This document shows, piece by piece, positions 43,114 to 52,331 of a DNA stretch of 57,453 nucleotides (position 1 is its first letter; each line of letters starts with the position of its first letter). The notes below the pieces were generated by a model. The model saw only the letters and a list, made by a program, of their open reading frames with translations, ran no database searches and was not told the origin of the DNA. The translations under genes and the position numbers were made by a program. The DNA lies in NCBI GenBank assembly GCA_028289345.1, contig JANQQL010000047.1:1-57453 (forward strand), in the 5' to 3' direction. The DNA is from Planctomycetota bacterium (lineage in GTDB: Bacteria; Planctomycetota; B15-G4; SIAN01).

Positions 43114-45144
43114 CTACAACCGCCCGCGAAGCGCCATCAAACCCGGATGACCAGGATTCGTCTGCAGCAGCTTGTCCAGGTGTGCCTTCGCCTCCGCCTG
43201 CTTCCCACGCTGGGCCAAAACCTGGAGATAGTAGGTTTGCCATTGGATCTCATGGGGAAGGAGTGCCATGGCACGCTCGAGATGCCCGAACCCCTGCTCT
43301 GGATTCGTTGTGAGAAGCTCAGACGCTTGCAGCAACTCACGATAGCCACGTCCTCGTTCTTGCAGCAACCGGGTCATGGAATCGCGGGGATCGCCGTGAT
43401 CCGCGGCGTGTTGCACGAGGCGGTCCGCCAGGTCCAGATCTTGACGAGCGAGTTCGCGGTTTCCATCGGCACCCATGTTCCGCGCCGCGAGCCCGTAACC
43501 GAGTTGAGCGGCTCTCTGCGCCCCCCAAGGCCGACCGGCATCGAACTCCAGCACTTTGACCATCGAAGCTCGGGCGTCTTCCAACTGTCCGCGATTCGCT
43601 TGGGCGCGAGCAAGATCCGCGTGGATCTGTCCCACCACCGAGGCACTAATCGCATCCAAAGCGTACTCCCCATCCAAGCCGCGAATTGCCGGCACGTCGA
43701 GGTCCTGCAACCGCTCCTGGGGCGTCCCCGCCGGGACGAACCGGGACGTGAGTCCCACCGGCTGGGTCATGAGTTGAGGATAGGGTGACGTCAGGTCGGG
43801 GGAGTAGATGGGTTGGGTGAGATCGGTACTCCCGCCGAGCTGCACTTCGTTGACGATGCGGAGATCCGGACGCACTGACTCCACGAAATGCAGGTACATC
43901 ATGGGATAGAGAGCATTGTCCGCCGCCGTGCCGAACTGAGCGCCCACGGGAATCTCTTGGAGCAAGGCGTAGGCGTAGTCTTCGGCAAGGGCGTGCTCGC
44001 TTCGGTCGCAGCGCGCGAAGTTCGCCGTCAACAAGATCGTCGGTACCGCCGCGGCAACCACCGGCCCCAACCAGCGAGCGCCACTGGATTCGGCGCTGCG
44101 CGTGATCCAATCCGCCCCGAAGCCCACAAGCACCAGGAGCCCCACCCAGCTGACGGTCATGTAACGCGGGTACAGGAAGATGTCCCACCACGCGCCGTGC
44201 CAGGCCAACGGTCCCAGGTTCCCGAGCCACAGCAAGCCGACGAATCCCAACCATGCGCGCTTGCTTCGAATGCGTCGCCACAGACCAATCAGCAACAGTG
44301 GCAGGCCGAGCCACAACTCCCTCGACAGCGCCAGATGGTGACCGGCGATGCGCAACACATCGGTAGGACTCTCCATCCAACGCTGCCCGTGATGGAATTC
44401 TCGGGTCAGGTAGGATTTCAAGTTCGAGAAGGTCGCCAGATCGCCGAACTGATGACCACCGGTCGCGGTTTGGATCGGTACGTGGTACTCGACCGCGGGG
44501 TCTGCCGAGGCGCGCAGGGGCAAGTAGCCGTACACCAACCCTCCTGGGATCACACACAATCCCGACAGGAGCAATGCACGGACGTGTCTGCATTCGTCCC
44601 GACGGTGGAAGATGACCAGCGCCCCGAACGCCAACACGTGGGCAATCACCATGGGATGATTGGCGAGCGCGAATCCCAGCAGCAGATTGTGACGGAACCA
44701 CCAACGAGGATGGGGATCCTTCCACCAGCGCACCGCACACCACAAGAGTCCCGTGGAGAACAAGGCGGCCAGGGAGTAGGTCCGCGCGACCACTGCCTGA
44801 CTCCAGATCGGTTCGACGAATGCGAAGGCCAGGCCGAGGCTGACCGCGAGCCAGCGTCGGGAGAACAAAAGCCAGAAGCTCGAGGCCAAGATCTGCGCGG
44901 CGGCGGCCGCACAAAGGGCGCTGAACAGATTGGCGCGGAACGCGAAGTTCTCCAAGGGGACCAGCGTCGCGAACGCCTTGACCGCCAGCAAGTACAGCGG
45001 ATAGCCGGTCGGATGGGGAATGCCGAGTCCATGGGCCGCCGCCAGCAACTCACCGGTATCGCCGACGTACACCGTCGGCGCGAGAGTCATCCAGTAGACG
45101 ACGAAGGCGGCGACGAACACCACCAGCCGATCCGACAGCTTCAA
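43114..45144 (-). CDS. DUF2723 membrane protein with C-terminal TPR
   Basis: A 676-aa polytopic protein. Its N-terminal DUF2723 region (GDTGELLAAAHGLGIPHPTG at ~30) resembles GT-C-type O-mannosyl/arabinosyl transferases: many hydrophobic helices, a conserved acidic loop after helix 1 and FVEPIWSQAVVARTYSL. The last ~170 residues are TPR-like (LEDARASMVKVLEFDAG...GKQAEAKAHLDKLLQTNP). It is probably a lipid-linked sugar transferase; the acceptor is unknown. It starts with TTG overlapping the kinase stop (TTGA), with AGGAG upstream. Confidence 0.86.
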   Translation of the reverse strand: MKLSDRLVVFVAAFVVYWMTLAPTVYVGDTGELLAAAHGLGIPHPTGYPLYLLAVKAFATLVPLENFAFRANLFSALCAAAAAQILASSFWLLFSRRWLAVSLGLAFAFVEPIWSQAVVARTYSLAALFSTGLLWCAVRWWKDPHPRWWFRHNLLLGFALANHPMVIAHVLAFGALVIFHRRDECRHVRALLLSGLCVIPGGLVYGYLPLRASADPAVEYHVPIQTATGGHQFGDLATFSNLKSYLTREFHHGQRWMESPTDVLRIAGHHLALSRELWLGLPLLLIGLWRRIRSKRAWLGFVGLLWLGNLGPLAWHGAWWDIFLYPRYMTVSWVGLLVLVGFGADWITRSAESSGARWLGPVVAAAVPTILLTANFARCDRSEHALAEDYAYALLQEIPVGAQFGTAADNALYPMMYLHFVESVRPDLRIVNEVQLGGSTDLTQPIYSPDLTSPYPQLMTQPVGLTSRFVPAGTPQERLQDLDVPAIRGLDGEYALDAISASVVGQIHADLARAQANRGQLEDARASMVKVLEFDAGRPWGAQRAAQLGYGLAARNMGADGNRELARQDLDLADRLVQHAADHGDPRDSMTRLLQERGRGYRELLQASELLTTNPEQGFGHLERAMALLPHEIQWQTYYLQVLAQRGKQAEAKAHLDKLLQTNPGHPGLMALRGRL

Positions 45145-46049
45145 CCCTGGAACTCCTGAATCAACGCCGCGTACTCTTCGCGAAGCTTCGGCATCGCTCC
45201 TCGGTGGGACGCCACCAAACCCCCGACCCGGTTGGCGAAGTTTCCACAGAGGGCCAAGTCCATTTCTGCGAGTCGTCCGTACACGAACGCCGCGGTGAAC
45301 GCGTCCCCGGCACCGACCGCATCGGCGACCGAGACCGGCGTCGCGGAAACCTTCTCGAAACGAGAGTCGGCGTACAGGTGACAGCCTTCCTTGCCTTGGG
45401 TCACGCACACCACGTCGATCTCGAATTCCTGGATCACTCGTGTGACGAACGAGGACTCGTCGGTCGGAGCCATCTCCAGCAAAGCCGCGAGAATCGTCGC
45501 TTCGTCGTGATTCAACTTGACCACGTTGGCGAGTTGGAAGGACCCGCGCACGCGGGCCGGCGTGTAGTAGGACTGGCGGAGGTTGACGTCGTACACCCGC
45601 AGCGCATCACCGGCGGACTTCAGGCACTGGTGAATTGTTTCTCGGCTGCGACTCTTGCGTTGGGCCAAGGTTCCGAAACAAATCGCCGAAGCAGAAGTCG
45701 CGATGCTCTCCCACTGAGGCGTCCACTGCATCCAGTCCCAAGCAGCGTCCTCGTGAATGTGATAGCGAGGGTCGTCCGGACGGGTGTCATCCACCGTGAC
45801 CATGCCGGTGGGGTGGTCCGGATCGCGTTGCACGGTCTCGCCCGCAACTCCGTGGGCCGTGAGCTTCGCAAGCAGGTCGTCTCCCTCCGAGTCGGCCCCG
45901 ACCCGCGACAACACCACGCCCTGCAAGCCGAGCTGGGTGGCGTGCACCGCCAAGTTTGCGGGCGCTCCCCCCGGACGACGGGAGTCCGAGAAACAGTCCC
46001 ACAAGATCTCCCCGAGACCGACCACCATCTTGGGCTGATCGCCTGTCAC
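45141..46049 (-). CDS. PfkB-family carbohydrate kinase
   Basis: A 302-aa ribokinase-fold protein with the N-terminal GEILWDCFSDSRRPGGAPAN and the C-terminal catalytic motif SVADAVGAGDAFTAAF, whose aspartate is the general base. It resembles fructokinases. The GTG at 46049 is preferred since GGGAG lies about ten bases before it; the ATG at 46028 is the alternative. It is cotranscribed with the DUF2723 gene. Confidence 0.87.
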   Translation of the reverse strand: MTGDQPKMVVGLGEILWDCFSDSRRPGGAPANLAVHATQLGLQGVVLSRVGADSEGDDLLAKLTAHGVAGETVQRDPDHPTGMVTVDDTRPDDPRYHIHEDAAWDWMQWTPQWESIATSASAICFGTLAQRKSRSRETIHQCLKSAGDALRVYDVNLRQSYYTPARVRGSFQLANVVKLNHDEATILAALLEMAPTDESSFVTRVIQEFEIDVVCVTQGKEGCHLYADSRFEKVSATPVSVADAVGAGDAFTAAFVYGRLAEMDLALCGNFANRVGGLVASHRGAMPKLREEYAALIQEFQG

Positions 46050-46206
46050 GAAGCGTGTCTCCCTGTCGTTCTCTGACGAAGTTGCGGCGCCCCCCACCCG
46101 CCGACCGGCTTTCCTCGTCCCATCGTACCCTGGTCAATCGATACCCTGTGCGTCCGCTTGGTGGGAGTCTCCGAACTCCGCCACCCTTCATGGAGAGTGT
46201 CTCAGG

Positions 46207-46806
46207 ATGGAACGCTGGCTCTTGCTCCCGTTCATCGCCGCCGGCATCGGCTGGTTCACCAACTTCCTCGCCGTGCGCATGATTTTCCGCCCCCAGCGAC
46301 CGATCCGATTCCTCGGCTTGACGATTCAGGGGCTGTTGCCCAAGCGCCACAAAGAGTTCGCCCACAGCATCGGCACCACCGTCCAGGCACACTTGCTGTC
46401 GGCCGACGACATCAAGCAGGTGCTCGACAAGCCGGAGACGAAGGAGTCCTTCCGCAAGGTCCTCGAGGAAAAGCTCGACCATTACTTCGCCAAGACGCTG
46501 CGCACCCAGGTCCCCATGCTCGGTCCGTTCCTGCAAGGGCCGATGGTCGACAAGATCAAAGGCAGCCTGGCCAACGAGATGAACAACATGCTGTCTCAGG
46601 GGGCCGGCATCCTGGGCGACTCCCTCGATCAAGCCTTGGACCTCAAGCAGATCGTCGAGCAGAAGATCCTCGAGTTCGATCTCCACAAGCTCGAACAAAT
46701 CGTCCTCGAGATCGCGCGCAACGAACTTCGCTGGATTGAAGTGCTCGGCGCGATCCTTGGGTTTCTGATCGGAACCCTGCAGGTCGCGCTCCTGCACTTC
46801 GCTTGA
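46207..46806 (+). CDS. DUF445 family membrane protein
   Basis: A 199-aa protein of the DUF445 type: IAAGIGWFTNFLAVRMIFRP in the first helix and GLTIQGLLPKRHKEFAHSIG just after, a long helical middle and a C-terminal helix GAILGFLIGTLQVALLHF. Function unknown; it probably lies in the inner membrane with a long soluble helical bundle. It converges on the hemY gene, three bases away. Confidence 0.9.
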   Translation: MERWLLLPFIAAGIGWFTNFLAVRMIFRPQRPIRFLGLTIQGLLPKRHKEFAHSIGTTVQAHLLSADDIKQVLDKPETKESFRKVLEEKLDHYFAKTLRTQVPMLGPFLQGPMVDKIKGSLANEMNNMLSQGAGILGDSLDQALDLKQIVEQKILEFDLHKLEQIVLEIARNELRWIEVLGAILGFLIGTLQVALLHFA

Positions 46807-46809
46807 CGA

Positions 46810-48207
46810 TCAGGAAACCGCGAGCGTCGATAAGAACTTCGCCGCTTGCTCTCCGACTTGGCGACCCGTCGCCGCGGCGCGGGGGAAGGCGACCCCGTGG
46901 AGGGCGTTGCCGGCGAGGAACAGTCCCGGGACGTCGGCAAGCAGTTCCTGGATGCGTCTCACTCGGTCGAGATGTCCAAGTTCGTACTGGGGAATGGCCT
47001 TCTTCCAGCGCTTGACGTGACGGAAGACCGGACTCTCCTCCCAATGAAAGAGCTGGGCGAGTTCCTTCTCCACCATGGCCATCGACTGCTCTTCGTCGAG
47101 TCCACCGATCTCGGGATCGACCGCACCACCGACCATGACCCGCACCAACAGATGACCCTCGGGAGCGCGGCTCAGGAATAGGTGGTTCTCCCACAAACAA
47201 CCGAGCATGCGAAATCCTTGACCACGAGGGATCAACGCCCCGAAGCCGCGTGGAACTTTGGGAAGCGCGGTGGGTCCGTAGCCGAGAGCGACCACGGTGA
47301 CCGGCGGACAAGGGACGCCTTCCAGGAGCGACGCCGCTTCCGGCAAGGTCGCCGACAACAAGGGTGCCTGAGCCCAGCCTTCGGCAGCGAGAATCACCGC
47401 GTCGGCGGTCAGCGTGTCCCCATTCGCCAGGGTGATCCCGAATCCGTCGCCAAGTCGTTCGAGGTGGGTCACCACGGCGTTGCATTGCACCGTGAAGTTC
47501 GCCTGTTGGCCCAGCGCTTTCGGCAAAGACTGCATGCCCTGGGAAAAGGAGGTGAGCTTGCCCGACGGCCCCACAGAAGCTCCCTTCTCACCACGAGCTT
47601 TGCGCTTCGCGATCATTCCGCGGATCAACGAGCCGTGCTGCTCCTCGAGAGCGGCAAGCTTGGGGAACGCGGCCTGCACCGACAATCGCTTGGCGTCCCC
47701 GGCGTAAACCCCCAGCACCATGGCCGAAACCAGACGGTCCGCCGCTTGACGGCCCAGTCGGCGCGCCGCGAACTCCCACACGCTTTCTTCGTTCGCGGTT
47801 CCCGGCTTGCGCCACGGCTCCTGGAACGCGCGCAGCAATCCACTCGGACCCAGGATTCCAGAACGAACGAAGTGCCACGGGTGCGGTCGAATCTCGCGCA
47901 GCTTGCCGTTCAGATAGAGAAACCGCCGCGCCGCCGCCTCTCGAGCCCCCTCGGGGATCAAACCCGCGGCCCTCGCTCGGCCGCTCAGGGCTCCGTCGTC
48001 ATCCAGAAAGCCGTTTGGTCCCTCTTCGACCAGCCAGTCTCCCTGGCGAACGCTGCGAGCTTTGCCTCCCAGCTCCGCCTCTTTCTCGAGCAGGACGACT
48101 TGCGATGGATGGGCCGCTTTCACGAAGAGTTCGTGGGCAGCCTGAGCCGCGGACAGTCCGGAGATCCCTCCGCCGATCACCACCAATCGCGTCGCCGAGT
48201 CGCTCAC
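46810..48207 (-). CDS. hemY: protoporphyrinogen oxidase (HemY type)
   Basis: A 465-aa FAD enzyme. The dinucleotide-binding motif VVIGGGISGLSAAQAAHE opens the chain, followed by GGKARSVRQGDWLVEEGPNG, and the C-terminal LFLAGNALHGVAFPRAAATG contacts the flavin. It oxidises protoporphyrinogen IX to protoporphyrin IX using O2. It is the last gene of the heme operon, starting with GTG overlapping the hemE stop (GTGA). Confidence 0.92.
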   Translation of the reverse strand: MSDSATRLVVIGGGISGLSAAQAAHELFVKAAHPSQVVLLEKEAELGGKARSVRQGDWLVEEGPNGFLDDDGALSGRARAAGLIPEGAREAAARRFLYLNGKLREIRPHPWHFVRSGILGPSGLLRAFQEPWRKPGTANEESVWEFAARRLGRQAADRLVSAMVLGVYAGDAKRLSVQAAFPKLAALEEQHGSLIRGMIAKRKARGEKGASVGPSGKLTSFSQGMQSLPKALGQQANFTVQCNAVVTHLERLGDGFGITLANGDTLTADAVILAAEGWAQAPLLSATLPEAASLLEGVPCPPVTVVALGYGPTALPKVPRGFGALIPRGQGFRMLGCLWENHLFLSRAPEGHLLVRVMVGGAVDPEIGGLDEEQSMAMVEKELAQLFHWEESPVFRHVKRWKKAIPQYELGHLDRVRRIQELLADVPGLFLAGNALHGVAFPRAAATGRQVGEQAAKFLSTLAVS

Positions 48208-49229
48208 GAAGCTGGCGTCTCCTCGTGAACCGCGTCGAGCAATGCCTGCACGCTTTCGAGGGGGGTCTCCGGCAACACGCCGTGGCCCAAGTTCATGATG
48301 TGACCGCGACGCGGCACTCGACGCAACAACGAGTCCACCGCCGAACGCACTGCCGCCGGCCCCGCCATCAACAATGCCGGGTCCAGATTGCCTTGAAGCG
48401 CGAGCCTCCCCTCAAGCTTCTGAGCAAGCTTGCCGAGATCCGTTCGCCAGCAAACGGCGAGCGCTTCGCAAGGAAGCTCCGAGTAGCAGTCCACCAGGTG
48501 AGGAGCCCCCTGAGCAAACAAGATCCGGGGAATCCCCGCGCGCCCCAGCTCCTCCAGCATCGCGCGCAACGGAGACTGAATGTGTTCGCGCCAGTCGCTT
48601 TCCGACAACAGCCCGGCCCAACTGTCGAAGACTTGCACCGCATCGGCGCCGGCCTTGACCTGCTCCTTCAGATAGTCGGTGCACAGCTGCGCCAAGCGAT
48701 GCAACAAGTCCCCCAGGAACTTGGGATCCTCGGTCATCAGTGCCCGTAGCAACGCGAACTCGCTTTTGCCGCCCCGGCCCTGGACCAGGTAGCCGGCCAG
48801 GGTCCACGGAGCGCCGGCAAAGCCCAACAGCGCCTGGTTCTCGTTCAGCTGCGGCTTGACCCGGCGGTGGGTCTCGATCACCTCCGGAGCAATTTCTTGA
48901 GGCGATGGTTCGTTCAATCGCGCGAGGTCCGAAGGACGTCGCAACGGCTCGGGGACGATCGGTCCCGGGTCGAAGTGGTAGTCGATGCCGAGAGACTTCA
49001 CTGGGCTCATGAGGTCGGCGAAGATGATCGCGGCATCCAAAGGAAAGCGGCGCAACGGCATCATGGTGACTTCCGTCGCCAGTTCCGGGTCGTCACACAG
49101 CTGCTCGAACTTGGTGCTCTCCCGCAGCTTGCGATACTCCGGGAGGATTCGCCCGGCCTGACGCATGATCCAGACCGGCCGCCGGGGAGTTTCTTCGCGG
49201 CGCAAGGCCTTCAACAGCAACGCACTCAT
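48204..49229 (-). CDS. hemE: uroporphyrinogen decarboxylase
   Basis: A 341-aa enzyme with the signatures PVWIMRQAGRILPEYRK and GFAGAPWTLAGYLVQG, plus the late GHIMNLGHGVLPETP. It converts uroporphyrinogen III to coproporphyrinogen III without cofactor. The ATG at 49229 has GGAG six bases upstream and overlaps the response regulator stop (ATGA); a longer frame upstream is antisense in character. Confidence 0.95.
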   Translation of the reverse strand: MSALLLKALRREETPRRPVWIMRQAGRILPEYRKLRESTKFEQLCDDPELATEVTMMPLRRFPLDAAIIFADLMSPVKSLGIDYHFDPGPIVPEPLRRPSDLARLNEPSPQEIAPEVIETHRRVKPQLNENQALLGFAGAPWTLAGYLVQGRGGKSEFALLRALMTEDPKFLGDLLHRLAQLCTDYLKEQVKAGADAVQVFDSWAGLLSESDWREHIQSPLRAMLEELGRAGIPRILFAQGAPHLVDCYSELPCEALAVCWRTDLGKLAQKLEGRLALQGNLDPALLMAGPAAVRSAVDSLLRRVPRRGHIMNLGHGVLPETPLESVQALLDAVHEETPAS

Positions 49230-49948
49230 GTCGTCTCCGGTTCCTTGGTAAAACGGTACCCCACCCCCCGCACGGTGTGAAAGTGCTGAGGAGCTTCGTG
49301 ATCTCGCTCGAATCGCTTGCGCAAGCGAACGATGAAGTTGTCGATGGTTCGAGTCGAGGGATAGAGGTCGTAGCCCCACACCCGCTCGAGAATCTCCTCT
49401 CGAGAAACCACTTCGCCAGAACGCTCCACCAGGCACTTCAGAATCATCGCCTCTTTCTGAGTGAGCTGGTGCACTTGGCCATCGAAGGCGGTTCCCCGGT
49501 AGTTGCGAAAGTCCACTTCATTGCCTTCGAAGGCAATGGAGGACCCGCTGGCAGGAGTCTCTCCATACCAGGTTCGTCGACGGAGAATCGCCGCCACTCG
49601 CAGCAGCAATTCGCGTAGATGAAACGGCTTCGCCAGGTAATCGTCACCGCCCACCTCGAGGCCTTGGATGCGATCGGCAACGCCGCCCTTCGCCGTGAGG
49701 AACAAGATCGGCATCTCTTTGCCTGCCGCGCGCGCCTCTTCGCAGACCGTGAAGCCGTCCAGTTTCGGCATCATCACGTCCAAGATCACCAGGTCGTAGT
49801 CGTTCGAGCAGATGCAGGCGAGACCTTCCTCGCCATTCTTGGCAAGCTCCACCTCGTACCCGTCTTGCAGCAGATTGTCGCGAATGCCCTCGCGCAAGTT
49901 CTCTTCGTCGTCAACCACGAGGATGCGTGGCTTCTCATCGCCTGCCAT
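49226..49948 (-). CDS. OmpR-family response regulator
   Basis: A 240-aa protein: receiver domain with the acidic pocket DDEE, phosphoacceptor D57 in VILDVMMPK and K in YLAKPF, then a winged-helix trans_reg_C domain (REEILERVWGYDLYPSTRTI, RLRKRFERD, TVRGVGYRF). It binds DNA when phosphorylated by its kinase partner, encoded just upstream with a one-base overlap (TGATG), and overlaps hemE. The ATG at 49948 has GAGGAG five bases upstream. Confidence 0.93.
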   Translation of the reverse strand: MAGDEKPRILVVDDEENLREGIRDNLLQDGYEVELAKNGEEGLACICSNDYDLVILDVMMPKLDGFTVCEEARAAGKEMPILFLTAKGGVADRIQGLEVGGDDYLAKPFHLRELLLRVAAILRRRTWYGETPASGSSIAFEGNEVDFRNYRGTAFDGQVHQLTQKEAMILKCLVERSGEVVSREEILERVWGYDLYPSTRTIDNFIVRLRKRFERDHEAPQHFHTVRGVGYRFTKEPETT

Positions 49949-51033
49949 CAGCTCTCCTCTCCGCGAGAACGAGGCCAACGCACCTCGAAGCTCGCCCCCC
50001 GACCCGGGCCTTCGCTCGAAGCCCGGACTTTGCCGCGGTCGAGCTCAACCAGGCGCCGCACGATGAACAATCCCAGCCCCGCTCCGGAGCTGTCGCGGCG
50101 CAACTCATCTCCCTGACGATAGAACTTGTCGAACAATCTCATCCCGTCGGACTGGGAGAACCCGACGCCGTCGTCGGTGACGGAGAGCAGCCCGTCGCGA
50201 CCAGACGCTTGGGCTCGAATCTGGATCGCCTTTCCGTCCCCGGCTTTCACCGCCTTGTCCGCATTGTCGACCAAGTTGCGGATCACCGTGCGGACTGCCT
50301 CGGGGTCGGCGCGCACGTGCAGGTCCGCTGGCACCTTCCAATCCACCTGGGTCCCATGGGGAGGCCGTTCATTCACGACCAGAGACACCGATTCGTGCAG
50401 AGAGACGTCCTCTGGCTCCAGATGCACCCCCCCTTCGTCGAGCTTGCCGGTGTCGAGGATGTTGCTCACCATGGTTTCCAAGCGCTCGACGTCGGACAGG
50501 ATGCGACCCAGCCAACGTTCCCGATCGGCCGCGCCTGGATCCCGCATCTCGAGGGTTTCGGTGGCCAGTCGAATGCTTGCGAGGGGGCTCTTCAACTCAT
50601 GGCTGACGGCGGCCAGGAAGTTCTCTTCGCGCTTGCGCAATCGCACTTGCTGCCAAAGCGAACGCGACACGACCACGGTTCCCGCGGCGAGGATGACCAG
50701 GAAGAACCCACCTTCCCAACCAAAACGATTCATGCGCGACTGCGCCTCCTCTCGCACCGTCGCCAGCACTTCCGGACGCACACGAAACCCGCCGGAGCCG
50801 TCCTCGGACAAAGACGGGTGCCGGGACAGGATCTCAGCCTTTGGCACTCCTTCCGCAGCCAGTTGTTCGGCGTCGTTGACTTCGGCATGGAGAGCAACGA
50901 TCTGCCGGTCACGGGTTTGTCCGGTGTAGTCGATCGCATCCAGCATCCACCACCCGATTTGGGCCGCGCAAGTCGCCAGCATCACCAAGAAGATGATCTG
51001 GATCCCCCGAGTGGTGCGAACGCTCAGTCTCAT
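49948..51033 (-). CDS. sensor histidine kinase
   Basis: A 361-aa membrane kinase: helix IQIIFLVMLATCAAQIGWWM, ~75-residue periplasmic sensor segment, helix GGFFLVILAAGTVVVS, then the H-box VSHELKSPLASIRLA with H145, N-box NLVDNADKA, and G-boxes DDGVGFS and GAGLGLFIV. There is no HAMP or PAS. No heme-binding motif is evident in the sensor segment. It overlaps hemL (ATGA). Inferred role: adjusting heme synthesis to an envelope signal. Confidence 0.92.
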   Translation of the reverse strand: MRLSVRTTRGIQIIFLVMLATCAAQIGWWMLDAIDYTGQTRDRQIVALHAEVNDAEQLAAEGVPKAEILSRHPSLSEDGSGGFRVRPEVLATVREEAQSRMNRFGWEGGFFLVILAAGTVVVSRSLWQQVRLRKREENFLAAVSHELKSPLASIRLATETLEMRDPGAADRERWLGRILSDVERLETMVSNILDTGKLDEGGVHLEPEDVSLHESVSLVVNERPPHGTQVDWKVPADLHVRADPEAVRTVIRNLVDNADKAVKAGDGKAIQIRAQASGRDGLLSVTDDGVGFSQSDGMRLFDKFYRQGDELRRDSSGAGLGLFIVRRLVELDRGKVRASSEGPGRGASFEVRWPRSRGEES

Positions 51034-52331
51034 GGGGCCGCGCGAATCTCGTCCAGGCAGTCCTTCAACGCACCCGCGAAGACATCCAGGTCCTGCTCCG
51101 TGTGTGCGAGAGAAAGGAAGCCCACCTCGTAGGCGGACGGAGCCAACAGCACTCCCCGATCCTTCAAGCCGTGGAACATCTTCCCATAGTGGTCTGCTGC
51201 CGAGGCATCGATGTCGAGTGCGGACCGCGGCGCGTCCCCTTGTTGCGCAGCGAACCAAAACAGCGAACCCAAGCGCACCAGTTGAAGAGGAAACGGCGCC
51301 TCTTTGATCACCGGAGCCATGCGCTCTTCGAGCTGGCGACCGCGTTGTTCGAGCAGCTCCCAGCCTTGGTCACGCTCCATGATCTCGAGGGTTTTCTTGC
51401 CGGCCGCCATCGCCACCGGATTGCCGGACAGAGTGCCGGCCTGATACACGCCACCTTCGGGTGCCAGGTGTTTCGTGAGCTCGCGTCCGCCCCCGAACGC
51501 ACCCACCGGCATTCCTCCGCCGATCACTTTTCCAAAAGTGACCAGGTCCGGGACGATGTCGAAGTGCTCCGCCGCGCCGCCACGGGCCAGCCGGAAGCCG
51601 GTGATGACCTCGTCGAAGATCAGCAATGTCCCGTGGTCGCTACAGACCCGGCGCAAGGTTTCCAAGAACTCGCGGCGAGGCACCAGCAGACCATTGTTGG
51701 CCGGCACCGGCTCTACGATGACCGCCGCGATTTCGGCACCTTGCTCCTGGAACAGTTTTTCGATGCGATCGGTGTCATCGAGAGGCAGGACGGTGGTCAG
51801 TTCCGCGAATGCTCCCGGAACGCCTTCGGAAGAGGGCTGACCAAACGTGGTGAGTCCAGAGCCCGCCGCCACCAGCAGATGGTCGGCGTGACCGTGATAA
51901 CACCCGGAGAACTTGACGATGCGATCGCGACCGGTGGCTCCGCGAGCCAAGCGAATCGCGCTCATGGTGGCTTCCGTGCCAGAGGACACGCAGCGCACCT
52001 GCTCGAGACCGGGGTACCAGCTCACAATCTTTTCGGCGAGTTCCACTTCCAGCAGGGACGGTGCGCCGAAGGTCAGTCCATTCGCGGCGACCCGCGCCAC
52101 TTCTTCAACGATCTCTTCCTGGGCGTGACCAAGGATCAGCGGCCCCCAGGACCCGACGAAGTCGAGGTAGCGCTGGCCTTCCAGGTCTTCGACATAGGCC
52201 CCGCGCGCACGGCGATGCACGGTCGGGACGCCACCCACGGCGCCATAGGCACGAACCGGTGAGTTGACCCCTCCCGGCAAGACCTTGGCCGCCCGCTGAA
52301 TCGTCTGTTCGTTGGTTGGGTTCACAGCCAT
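51030..52331 (-). CDS. hemL: glutamate-1-semialdehyde aminotransferase
   Basis: A 433-aa PLP enzyme with GGVNSPVRAYGAVGGVP at the start, SSGTEATMSAIRLARGATGR, FDEVITGFRLARGGAAEHF, and the PLP lysine K268 in FGKVIGGGMPVGAFGG. It makes 5-aminolevulinate from glutamate-1-semialdehyde, confirming the C5 route with hemA. It overlaps hemB by ten bases. Confidence 0.96.
   Translation of the reverse strand: MAVNPTNEQTIQRAAKVLPGGVNSPVRAYGAVGGVPTVHRRARGAYVEDLEGQRYLDFVGSWGPLILGHAQEEIVEEVARVAANGLTFGAPSLLEVELAEKIVSWYPGLEQVRCVSSGTEATMSAIRLARGATGRDRIVKFSGCYHGHADHLLVAAGSGLTTFGQPSSEGVPGAFAELTTVLPLDDTDRIEKLFQEQGAEIAAVIVEPVPANNGLLVPRREFLETLRRVCSDHGTLLIFDEVITGFRLARGGAAEHFDIVPDLVTFGKVIGGGMPVGAFGGGRELTKHLAPEGGVYQAGTLSGNPVAMAAGKKTLEIMERDQGWELLEQRGRQLEERMAPVIKEAPFPLQLVRLGSLFWFAAQQGDAPRSALDIDASAADHYGKMFHGLKDRGVLLAPSAYEVGFLSLAHTEQDLDVFAGALKDCLDEIRAAP

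Noticed and set aside
42835..43788. 317-codon forward frame opposite the DUF2723 gene
   Set aside because: It is antisense to a clear TPR/DUF2723 protein; its composition is that of a shadow frame.
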